Source: an uncultured Tropicimonas sp.
GTDB taxonomy: Bacteria > Pseudomonadota > Alphaproteobacteria > Rhodobacterales > Rhodobacteraceae
Assembly (NCBI GenBank): GCA_947497945.1
Contig: CANMIP010000036.1
Location: 1-45,193 of the forward strand
Direction: 5' to 3'
Length of the DNA stretch: 45,193 nt
The notes under the pieces were generated by a model that worked only from the letters and a program-made list of their open reading frames with translations, had not been told where the DNA came from and did not search any database. The position numbers and the translations under genes were made by a program. Numbering within the stretch: the stretch's first letter is position 1; every line of letters begins with the position of its first letter. Of the stretch, positions 33,306 through 40,423 are shown one piece after another.

Positions 33306-34062
33306 GACCGCAAAAAGGCTTGCCGCCGAGGGACACAGGCTGCTGCTGCATGGTCGGAACGCCGCGAAACTCTCCGCCGCAGAGCAGACGATCACCGCGA
33401 TCCCCCGCGCAGGGCCGGTCTCGACCTATCTCGCCGACCTGTCGGACCTGTCCGCGACCGTCGCGTTGGCCGATGCCATCGCCTCGGAGCAGGGTAAGCT
33501 CGATATCCTCCTCAACAATGCCGGCATCCTTCGCACGTCCCGGCCCGTCGCCGCAAATGGTCTCGACATCCGTTTCATGGTCAACACCATCGCGCCCTTC
33601 CTGCTGACCGAGAAACTGCTGCCCCTGCTCCCGGCCGATGGTCGGATCGTCAATCTCTCCTCGGCGGCCCAGAGCCCGGTGTCGCTGGTCGCGCTCGCCG
33701 GAAAGGCCCAGCTCGACGACATGGAAGCCTATGCCCAGAGCAAGCTCGCCATAACCATGTGGACACGCGAGATGGCCGCGCGCTTCGGTGCCGACGGCCC
33801 TGCGGTGATCGCTGTCAATCCCGGCTCCCTGCTCGCCAGCAAGATGGTCAAGGAAGGGTTCGGCGTCGCCGGCAGCGATCTGGGCATCGGTGCAGATATC
33901 CTGCGCCGTGCCGCCCTGTCGGAAGAATTCGCCACAGCCTCCGGAAAGTATTTCGACAACGATTCCCGTCGCTTCGCTGCCCCGCATCCCGCCGGGCGTT
34001 CGCAGATGGATTGTGAAGACCTGGTCCGAGCCATCCGTGAGATCCTGACCAGAATCACATAG
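33259..34062 (+). CDS. Short-chain dehydrogenase/reductase
   Basis: A 267-residue SDR. The cofactor motif is TGATDGIG (7-14, the TGxxxGxG pattern), followed by the structural NNAG motif and the catalytic Tyr and Lys in EAYAQSKLA, with a Ser in NLSSAA. The extended C-terminal region is similar to SDRs of the WWOX/retinol-dehydrogenase-like group. ATG at 33259 follows AGGAGAG; an upstream extension would run through the radical SAM remnant. It is probably the real target of the divergent LysR regulator. Substrate unknown. Confidence 0.92.
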   Translation: MKTILITGATDGIGLETAKRLAAEGHRLLLHGRNAAKLSAAEQTITAIPRAGPVSTYLADLSDLSATVALADAIASEQGKLDILLNNAGILRTSRPVAANGLDIRFMVNTIAPFLLTEKLLPLLPADGRIVNLSSAAQSPVSLVALAGKAQLDDMEAYAQSKLAITMWTREMAARFGADGPAVIAVNPGSLLASKMVKEGFGVAGSDLGIGADILRRAALSEEFATASGKYFDNDSRRFAAPHPAGRSQMDCEDLVRAIREILTRIT

Positions 34063-34103
34063 GCCCCACCCGGGCTTCCCCTTTCTGAAAAAATCCCGGG
34101 GGA

Positions 34104-34134
34104 GCGCTCGCAAGAGCGCGGGGGCAGCGCCCCC
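34104..34134. terminator. Tandem hairpins between convergent dehydrogenase and aminotransferase genes
   Basis: GCGCTC-GCAA-GAGCGC (34104-34119, a stable tetraloop) is followed at once by GGGGGC-AGC-GCCCCC (34120-34134). Both lie between two convergent genes; a run of A's (34088-34093) on the left would give a T-run for minus-strand transcripts leaving the aminotransferase gene. Confidence 0.6.
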
Positions 34135-34157
34135 TCCTCCGGCCGTTCAAGGCGATG

Positions 34158-35486
34158 TCAGAGCTCGCCCAGCACCGCCTCGAATGCTGAGGACAGCTTC
34201 TCCACGATCTCACCGATTTGTTCATCCGTGGTGATGAAGGGCGGCGCGAGCAACACGTGGTCACCATTGCGGCCGTCCCGCGTCCCCGACATCGGATAGC
34301 AAACCAACCCGGCCTCGAAGGCCGCTTTCTTTACCTTCGCCGCCAGTTTCAGAGACGGATCGAAGGGCGCCTTGGTCTCACGGTCCGAAACGATCTCGAC
34401 CCCCCGGAACAGCCCGCGCCCGCGAATATCGCCGATATAGGGGTGCTGCCCGAAGGCGTCGCGCAGTGCGGCCTCCAGCGCCGCGCCCTGGACCCTTACC
34501 CGCTCGACCAGCCCGCGGTCGAGGATCGCCGAGAGCACCGCCCGCCCGGCGGCTGCCGCGACCGGGTGGCCGAGATAGGTGTGGCCATGCTGGAAGAAGC
34601 CGGACCCGGATTCGATGGTCTCGTAGATCGCCTTGGTGCAGAGCATGGCGCCGATCGGCTGGTAGCCCGCGCCGAGGCCCTTGGCGATGCAGAGAATATC
34701 CGGGACCACATCGTCATGCTCGCAGGCGAAGAGATAGCCCGTCCGCCCCATGCCGCACATCACCTCGTCGAGGATCAGCAGCACGCCGTATTGGTCACAG
34801 ATCTCCCGAATCCGGTTGAAATAGCCTTCCACCGCCGGAACCGCGCCCAGCGTCGCGCCGACAACCGGCTCGGCCATGAAGGCGATGACACTGTCCTCGC
34901 CCAGCCGCAGGATCTCGTCCTCCAGCTCCTGCGCCGCGCGTTGGCCATAGTCGAAGGCGCTCTCGTCCTCGCGCTTCAGCATGTACTCATAGCAGGGCGC
35001 GATATGCGAGAAATCGACCAGCAGCGGCGCGAATTGCTCGCGACGCCACTCGTTGCCGCCAGCCGCCAGCGCGCCCAGCGTGTTGCCATGATAGGACTGC
35101 TTGCGCGCAATCACATGCCGCCGTTGCGGCTCGCCGCGCTCGACATGGTATTGCCGCGCCAACTTGATCGCCGCCTCCGTCGCCTCGGAGCCGCCCGAGA
35201 CCAGGTAGACCCGATCCAGATCGCCCGGCGCGTGCGTGGCCAGCATCTCGGCCAGATCCTCGGCGGGTTCGGAGGTGAAGAAGCCGGTATGGGCGAAGGC
35301 CAGCTTGCCGACCTGCTCCTGGATCGCGGCGATGATCTCCGCGTCGCCATGGCCGAGGCAGGACACGGCCGCACCGCCCGAGCCGTCGAAATAGCGCTTG
35401 CCGGAGGCGTCGATCAGGTAGCAGCCCTCGCCGCCGACAGCCATCGGGGGCAGGTTCTTGGTATGGCGGGGAAATACGTGGCTCAT
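34158..35486 (-). CDS. Class III pyridoxal-phosphate aminotransferase
   Basis: A 442-residue fold-type I, class III transaminase. The phosphate loop VSGGSEATEAAIKLAR, the catalytic region VLLILDEVMCGMGRTG and the PLP lysine in CIAKGLGAGYQPIGAM are all present. Such enzymes move amino groups from omega-amino acids, diamines or amino alcohols to pyruvate or 2-oxoglutarate. It lies downstream of the FAD/GCV_T dehydrogenase on the same strand, suggesting use of an N-containing compound. ATG at 35486 is chosen; an in-frame ATG 18 bases upstream is possible. Exact substrate unknown. Confidence 0.92.
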   Translation of the reverse strand: MSHVFPRHTKNLPPMAVGGEGCYLIDASGKRYFDGSGGAAVSCLGHGDAEIIAAIQEQVGKLAFAHTGFFTSEPAEDLAEMLATHAPGDLDRVYLVSGGSEATEAAIKLARQYHVERGEPQRRHVIARKQSYHGNTLGALAAGGNEWRREQFAPLLVDFSHIAPCYEYMLKREDESAFDYGQRAAQELEDEILRLGEDSVIAFMAEPVVGATLGAVPAVEGYFNRIREICDQYGVLLILDEVMCGMGRTGYLFACEHDDVVPDILCIAKGLGAGYQPIGAMLCTKAIYETIESGSGFFQHGHTYLGHPVAAAAGRAVLSAILDRGLVERVRVQGAALEAALRDAFGQHPYIGDIRGRGLFRGVEIVSDRETKAPFDPSLKLAAKVKKAAFEAGLVCYPMSGTRDGRNGDHVLLAPPFITTDEQIGEIVEKLSSAFEAVLGEL

Positions 35487-35550
35487 GTCAGGCTCTCGTC
35501 TCATGTCCGGACCGGCGCAGGACGCGCCTCCCGGCGATTGGAAATTTGCG

Positions 35551-35658
35551 TCAAGGCCAGCCCGGGACGGGAAGGCCTTGATCCTGCATCTGCGGTCATA
35601 GCGCCGAAAGACACGATCGGTCCACTCACCGCTGCCGCCAAAGGGCGTGGCGGTGAGT
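35551..35658 (-). terminator. Two stem-loops between the flavoprotein and aminotransferase genes
   Basis: In the 189-base gap, stems ACTCACCGC/GCGGTGAGT (35624-35632, 35650-35658) and TCAAGGCC/GGCCTTGA (35551-35558, 35574-35581) follow the stop of the flavoprotein gene in minus-strand order. They may end or attenuate its transcript, leaving the aminotransferase with partial read-through or its own promoter. Confidence 0.45.
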
Positions 35659-35675
35659 CTGTCGCAGGTCCCGGC

Positions 35676-38066
35676 TCAGAGTTTCATACGGCTTCCGGTC
35701 GGGTCGAAGGCAGGGGCGAGCTGCAGCCGGCCCGCGAATTTCACCCGCGCGATGTCGATCTCGACCTCCACCCCGTCGATCTCGTCGAGATGCACCATGC
35801 AGAGCGCGACCGGCTTGCCGATGCGGTAACCGAAGGCGGCAGAAGTCGTGTGCCCTACGATCTTGTCGCCGACATAGATCGGCTCATGGCCCAGCGGCAC
35901 GGCGGTCTCACCCTCGAGGATCAGCGTGGCCAGCTTGCGCTTGCCGGTCTCGCGGCGTTCGTTGACGGCTTTGGAGCCGATGAAGTCCTTCTTCTTCGAA
36001 CACATCATCGCCATCCCGGTCTCAACCGGCGTGATGTCGCTGTCGAGCTCGTGGCCCATGGCGGCAAAGCCCTTCTCGATCCGCATCGAAGTCTGGGCAT
36101 ACATGCCGGCTGGCACGGCGCCAGCCGCGGTCAGCGCCGCATAGATCTTGCCGGCATTCTCGGCCTTGCAGGTCATCTCCCAGCCCGCTTCGCCGACATA
36201 GGACATGCGCACCGCGCGAACATGGCAGCCGGCCACCTCGGCCTCGCCGACCTTGAAGTAGCCCAAATCGTTCAGCGCCCCCGCGCCAACCTCTTCGGCG
36301 ATCCGGGCGCTGTCCGGCCCCATCAGGCCGAGCACGGCATAGGCTTCGGTCATGTCGGTCAGGGTGACGTCAAAGCCCTCGGAGTGGCGTTCGAACCAGG
36401 CCAGATCGCGGCGGATGGCATTGGTGCCGACATAAAGGCGGTAGAAATCGTCTGCGATCCGATGAGCGGTGATGTCGCTCTCATAGGTGCCGCGCTCGTT
36501 GAGGATCGCGGTGTAGATCGCGCTGCCGGGCGCCTTGTCCATCTTCGCGGCGCAGACATGTTGCAGGAAGGCGCTCGCATCCGGCCCCTTCACCTCGATC
36601 TTGCCGAAGGGCGACGCGTCGAAAATCGCGGCTTTTTCGTGGGCGGCGGTCACTTCCGCCTTCACGTTCTCGAACCAGTCCGGCGTGCCGAAGCTCAGTT
36701 TCGGCTCGGCGGTCTTGTTGAAATAGAGCGGACGTTCCCAGCCATAGAACTGGCCGAAATGGGCGCCCGCCTTGCGGTACTCGGCGTCCAGCGGCAGCTT
36801 GCGCAGATCCCGCGCGGTCTTCAACTGGCGGCCGGGATAGGCGATCTCGTAATGGGTGCCGAGGATCTCCGGCGCCCGCGCCATCAGGTTATCGAGGCTG
36901 TTATAGATCGGCGCGAAGCGTTTCGCATCGGCCTCGCCAAGATCATAGGCCGTGTGGCCGTGGATGATGCAATGGGCGAGGTTGAGGCCCGCCCCGCCCC
37001 CGGCCGCGATCCCGACCGAGTTCAACCCGCAACCAAGGAAGAGCCCGCGCGTCTCGGCGGTTTCGCCCAACATGAACATCCCGTCCGGCGTGAAGCTCTC
37101 CGGCCCGTTCAGCAGCATCCGCACTTCCGCCGTCTCCAGCGCCGGAATCCGGTGCAGCGCGTTCATCATCATCGGTTCGAAATGATCCCAATCCTCGGGC
37201 AGCAGGTCGAACTCGAAATTTTCGTCGAGGATGCCCGGCGGAACCGCCTTGCCCATCGGTTCGAAACAGCCAACGAGGAAACCGCCGGATTCGTCGCGGC
37301 TGTAGAGATGGCTGTCATGATCCGACAGGGTCGGCAGGTGCTGGGTGACCCCCTCGACGGGCTTGGTCAGCAGGAAGAAATGCTCGCAGGCCTGGGCGGG
37401 AATGTCCGCGCCGGCCATCTCGCCGATCTCGCGCGACCACAGCCCGGTGCAGACAGCAATCGCGTCGCACATGACCACGCCCTGGCTGGTCTCGACGCCC
37501 TTCACCCTGCCATTCTCGGTCAGGATGCCGGTGACGCCGGTATTCTCGAACATCTTCGCACCCATCGTCTTGGCGCCCTTCACCAGCGCTGCGCAGACAT
37601 CGGACGGGCTGACGCGGCCATCATCGGGCGACCAGACGGCGCCGATCACGTCCTCGGCGTTCATCATCGGCCAGCGCTCCTTGGCCTCTTCCGGCGCGAT
37701 CGACCAGGCGTCGATCCCGTAGGCATGGGCCAGCGCCTCCTGCCGTTTGACATGGGTGAGCCGGCCCTCATTGGTGGCGATCGAGAGAGACCCGCGCTGG
37801 ATCCAGCCGACACTCTGGCCGGTCTCTTCCTCGAGCCGCGCGTAGAGATCGACCGAATACTGGATCATCCGCGTCAGGTTCTGCGAATGCCGCAGCGCAC
37901 GGACCTGTGCGGCCGAATGCCAGGTCGTACCCGAGGTCAGCTTGTTCCGCTCCAAAAGGATCGCGTCCGTCACACCCATCTGGGCGAGGTGGTAGAGCGT
38001 GGAACAACCCATGATGCCACCGCCGATGACGACGACGGGGGCGAAAGAGGGGAGCGAGTTGGGCAT
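35676..38066 (-). CDS. Dimethylglycine/sarcosine dehydrogenase-like FAD enzyme with GCV_T domain
   Basis: A 796-residue flavoprotein. The N-terminal DAO-type domain has the FAD motif VVVIGGGIMGCSTLYHL (11-27) and SGTTWHSAAQ (45-54), where His50 corresponds to the covalent FAD-linking His of dimethylglycine dehydrogenase. The C-terminal aminomethyltransferase (GCV_T) folate-binding half includes GMYAQTSMRIEKGFAAMGHELD and a final barrel domain. The reaction is oxidative demethylation of a methylated glycine or related amine, passing formaldehyde to tetrahydrofolate. It is divergent from an RpiR regulator over a 134-base region with strong palindromes. Substrate among dimethylglycine, sarcosine or similar is not decided. 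Confidence 0.92.
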   Translation of the reverse strand: MPNSLPSFAPVVVIGGGIMGCSTLYHLAQMGVTDAILLERNKLTSGTTWHSAAQVRALRHSQNLTRMIQYSVDLYARLEEETGQSVGWIQRGSLSIATNEGRLTHVKRQEALAHAYGIDAWSIAPEEAKERWPMMNAEDVIGAVWSPDDGRVSPSDVCAALVKGAKTMGAKMFENTGVTGILTENGRVKGVETSQGVVMCDAIAVCTGLWSREIGEMAGADIPAQACEHFFLLTKPVEGVTQHLPTLSDHDSHLYSRDESGGFLVGCFEPMGKAVPPGILDENFEFDLLPEDWDHFEPMMMNALHRIPALETAEVRMLLNGPESFTPDGMFMLGETAETRGLFLGCGLNSVGIAAGGGAGLNLAHCIIHGHTAYDLGEADAKRFAPIYNSLDNLMARAPEILGTHYEIAYPGRQLKTARDLRKLPLDAEYRKAGAHFGQFYGWERPLYFNKTAEPKLSFGTPDWFENVKAEVTAAHEKAAIFDASPFGKIEVKGPDASAFLQHVCAAKMDKAPGSAIYTAILNERGTYESDITAHRIADDFYRLYVGTNAIRRDLAWFERHSEGFDVTLTDMTEAYAVLGLMGPDSARIAEEVGAGALNDLGYFKVGEAEVAGCHVRAVRMSYVGEAGWEMTCKAENAGKIYAALTAAGAVPAGMYAQTSMRIEKGFAAMGHELDSDITPVETGMAMMCSKKKDFIGSKAVNERRETGKRKLATLILEGETAVPLGHEPIYVGDKIVGHTTSAAFGYRIGKPVALCMVHLDEIDGVEVEIDIARVKFAGRLQLAPAFDPTGSRMKL

Positions 38067-38139
38067 TGGGGGACCTTTCGGCTGCGGGACCCGGGAGGGG
38101 CGGATTGACAGCGCTTAAAGAATGAAACACAAAACCGGT

Positions 38140-38177
38140 CAAGAAGGGCAAAACATAACGTGTGTTTTGACTTCTTG
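38140..38177. promoter_or_regulatory. Nested inverted repeat in a divergent promoter region (RpiR operator candidate)
   Basis: CAAGAAG (38140-38146) is mirrored by CTTCTTG (38171-38177), and inside them CAAAACA (38149-38155) is mirrored by TGTTTTG (38163-38169). On the minus strand a TTGACC/TTTAAG promoter candidate (17-base spacing) for the flavoprotein gene overlaps the left arm. A dimeric or tetrameric repressor is expected here; RpiR is the adjacent regulator. Confidence 0.55.
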
Positions 38178-38200
38178 CCAAAGACCAAGGGGCTGCCCGG

Positions 38201-39085
38201 ATGGATCCGACGCTGAAAACAAGAACGATTTCAAGGCTCAAGGACGAAATGGGAAGCTTCTCGCCGCGCATGCGCGTGGTTGCGAAATACATTGTCGATA
38301 ACCCGGCCGATTTCGGCCTGGATACGATTCGAGAAACTGCCCGAAAAACAGGCGTTAGCACCTACACTCTGGTACGAATGTCCCAGCAAATGGGCTTCGA
38401 CGGCTTCGACGGGCTGCGAGATCCCTTCCGGCACGCGCTGGTTTCGAGCACAGAATATGTCGACCTGCCCGACTGGCTGAACGAGTTGCCCGAGTCGGGC
38501 GAGACCGGAAGGATCCAGGCGCAAGCGGCACTGAACTCGCTGGCCGTTGTCCAACGCTCGCTCGAAAAGCTCTCTCCCGAGACGCTGGACCGTGTTGCCG
38601 AAGCGATGTTTTCCGCCCGGAAAGTCTATGTCACCGGCACACGCGCCAGCTATGCCATGGCGTATTATTTCCACTATGTCGGCCGTATGGCATTGACATC
38701 AATGGACCTTATTCCACGCCATGTCGGAAGCGCCGTGGACGAGCTGAACACGGCCGGAGAGGACGACGTGCTCTTCGCCATCACCACCACCCCCTATTCC
38801 CGCGAGACCATCGACAGCTGCCGCTTTGCCTGTTCGAGGGGCGTCACGCTGATCCTCCTGGCTGATTCGGAAGTCGTCGTTCCGGACCTCCAGCCCGACA
38901 TCACCCTCTCCGTCTCGGCCATCAGCACCCATCACTTTGCCTGTTATTCGGGCGTTTCGGCCGTTCTCGAGGCGCTACTCTCAATTCTGCTGCATCGGGG
39001 CGGCACGGCAACCACAGCGCGAATCGAGTCCTACGAATCGCTCCGAAATGCCCATTCCGCCTACTGGAAGCCCAAAAAAAACTGA
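38201..39085 (+). CDS. RpiR/MurR-family transcriptional regulator
   Basis: A 294-residue regulator. The N-terminal RpiR helix-turn-helix (about 5-80, with ETARKTGVSTYTLVRMSQQMGFDGFDGLR) is followed by a SIS sugar-phosphate isomerase-like domain (about 125-260, VYVTGTRASYAMAYYFHYVG). RpiR proteins usually sense phosphosugars, but in alphaproteobacteria many control amine or amino-acid catabolism. The gene is divergent from the FAD/GCV_T enzyme and upstream of the TAXI transporter, so both are likely targets. ATG start, 23 bases after the nested palindrome. Confidence 0.92.
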   Translation: MDPTLKTRTISRLKDEMGSFSPRMRVVAKYIVDNPADFGLDTIRETARKTGVSTYTLVRMSQQMGFDGFDGLRDPFRHALVSSTEYVDLPDWLNELPESGETGRIQAQAALNSLAVVQRSLEKLSPETLDRVAEAMFSARKVYVTGTRASYAMAYYFHYVGRMALTSMDLIPRHVGSAVDELNTAGEDDVLFAITTTPYSRETIDSCRFACSRGVTLILLADSEVVVPDLQPDITLSVSAISTHHFACYSGVSAVLEALLSILLHRGGTATTARIESYESLRNAHSAYWKPKKN

Positions 39086-39132
39086 CGTTTTCTTCCACCT
39101 GGCCCGAGAGGGTTGTTCCCGTACCAAAGAAA

Positions 39133-39149
39133 TGTCACCGTCCGTGACA
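39133..39149. promoter_or_regulatory. Palindrome upstream of the TAXI transporter
   Basis: TGTCAC-CGTCC-GTGACA, an exact 6-base inverted repeat, sits in the 276-base gene-free space before the TAXI receptor gene. A TTGACG -35-like hexamer follows at 39164-39169. Otherwise the gap shows no gene. Identity of the binding protein is unknown. Confidence 0.35.
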
Positions 39150-39361
39150 AATTCTGCGCGCGCTTGACGTAGCGGACAGGGACATCGTGGCTCATTGGCC
39201 GACAGGCCGGGAGACGACAGAAAACAGCGAAACGCGGCAAGCATTGCCCAACAAGACAACAAGGATCACCCGCCGTCTGTCCGGCCCTCACGTTCGTGAC
39301 GTGGGAGTCCCGGCAGCGGCAGACCTGCAAGCAAGCATCAACCTGACAGGGAGTCTCAGAC

Positions 39362-40333
39362 ATGCTCAATTCGAAGTTCTTCACCGGTGCCCTTCTCGCC
39401 GCGTCCCTCGGGGCCGGTGGGGCGATGGCGGCCGACCAGACCTTCATCACCATCGGCACCGGCGGCGTGACCGGCGTCTATTACCCGACCGGCGGCGCGA
39501 TCTGCCGTCTGGTGAACAAGGGCCGCAAGGAGCACGGCATCCGCTGCTCCGTCGAGTCCACCGGTGGGTCCGTCTACAACGCCCGCACCATCCGCCAGGG
39601 CGAGCTGGATTTCGGCGTCATCCAGTCCGACGTCCAGGTGAAGTCGATCAACGGCACCGACCAGTTCGAAGCCGACGGTCCCTATGACGGCCTGCGCTCG
39701 CTCTTCTCGGTCCATCCCGAGCCGATGCACGTGATGGCCCGCGCCGATGCCGGCATCGCCTCGACCGCCGACATGAAGGGCAAGAAGGTCAATATCGGCA
39801 ACCCCGGTTCCGGCACCCGCGTGCTGGCCGAGACCATGATGAAATATGACGGCCTCTCCGCCGGCGATTTCGCTCTGGCCGCTGAGCTGAAGTCCTCCGA
39901 GCAGTCCGCTGCGCTTTGCGACGGCAAGATCGACGCCACCATCTGGGCCGCCGGCCTGCCGAACGGCTCCTCGCAGGAAGCCACCTCGACCTGCGACGTG
40001 AAACTCGTTCCGCTTTCCGGTGAAGGCACCGACAAGCTGCTGGCCGAGAACTCGGCCTATGCCGCGGCCACCATCCCGGGCGGCATGTATCCCGGCAACC
40101 CCGATGACATCCCGTCCTGGGGCCCGAAGGCCACCATCGTGACCTCCGCGGAAGCCACCGATGAGACCGTCTACGCTCTCGTATCCGCTGTTTTCGAGAA
40201 CTTCGACGCGTTCAAGAAGCTGCACCCCGCCTTCGCCAACCTGAAGGAAGCCGAGATGATCGCCGACGGCCTGACCGCCGAACTGCATCCGGGTGCCGTC
40301 AAGTACTACAAGGAAAAAGGCTGGATGGAGTAA
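39362..40333 (+). CDS. TAXI-family TRAP solute receptor
   Basis: A 323-residue periplasmic receptor with a signal peptide (about 23 residues ending GGAMA, mature ADQTFITIG). The TAXI family signature GTGGVTGVYYPTGGAICRLVN is at about 32-52, and ESTGGSVYNARTIRQGELDFG follows. TAXI receptors bind small dicarboxylates or amino-acid-like ligands and work with a fused 4TM/12TM permease, which is encoded next. The ribosome binding site is ACAGGGAG. A stem-loop follows before the permease gene. Confidence 0.95.
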   Translation: MLNSKFFTGALLAASLGAGGAMAADQTFITIGTGGVTGVYYPTGGAICRLVNKGRKEHGIRCSVESTGGSVYNARTIRQGELDFGVIQSDVQVKSINGTDQFEADGPYDGLRSLFSVHPEPMHVMARADAGIASTADMKGKKVNIGNPGSGTRVLAETMMKYDGLSAGDFALAAELKSSEQSAALCDGKIDATIWAAGLPNGSSQEATSTCDVKLVPLSGEGTDKLLAENSAYAAATIPGGMYPGNPDDIPSWGPKATIVTSAEATDETVYALVSAVFENFDAFKKLHPAFANLKEAEMIADGLTAELHPGAVKYYKEKGWME

Positions 40334-40353
40334 TCCATCTCCTGACCTGACAT

Positions 40354-40382
40354 GGCTGCCTCCGCCGCGCGCGGGGGCAGCC
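40354..40382 (+). terminator. Hairpin between TAXI receptor and permease genes
   Basis: A 12-bp stem GGCTGCCTCCGC / GCGGGGGCAGCC (one G-T pair), loop of 5 bases, followed by CCTCTATTTT. It is 21 bases after the receptor stop. Likely partial terminator or mRNA stabiliser that sets receptor above permease. Confidence 0.6.
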
Positions 40383-40423
40383 CTCTATTTTGTGCGATTA
40401 TCTCCGACAGCGAGGGGTGGACC

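Noticed and set aside
34158-35486. Taurine:pyruvate aminotransferase linked to the sulfonate pathway
   Set aside because: It is 19 kb from comDE, next to an amine dehydrogenase and an unrelated transporter; nothing in the sequence singles out taurine among omega-amino donors.
34218-38108. Very long plus-strand open frame (1296 codons)
   Set aside because: It runs antisense to two well-supported minus-strand genes (aminotransferase and FAD/GCV_T enzyme); its product is His/Arg/Gly-rich with no domain, as expected from a GC-rich opposite strand.
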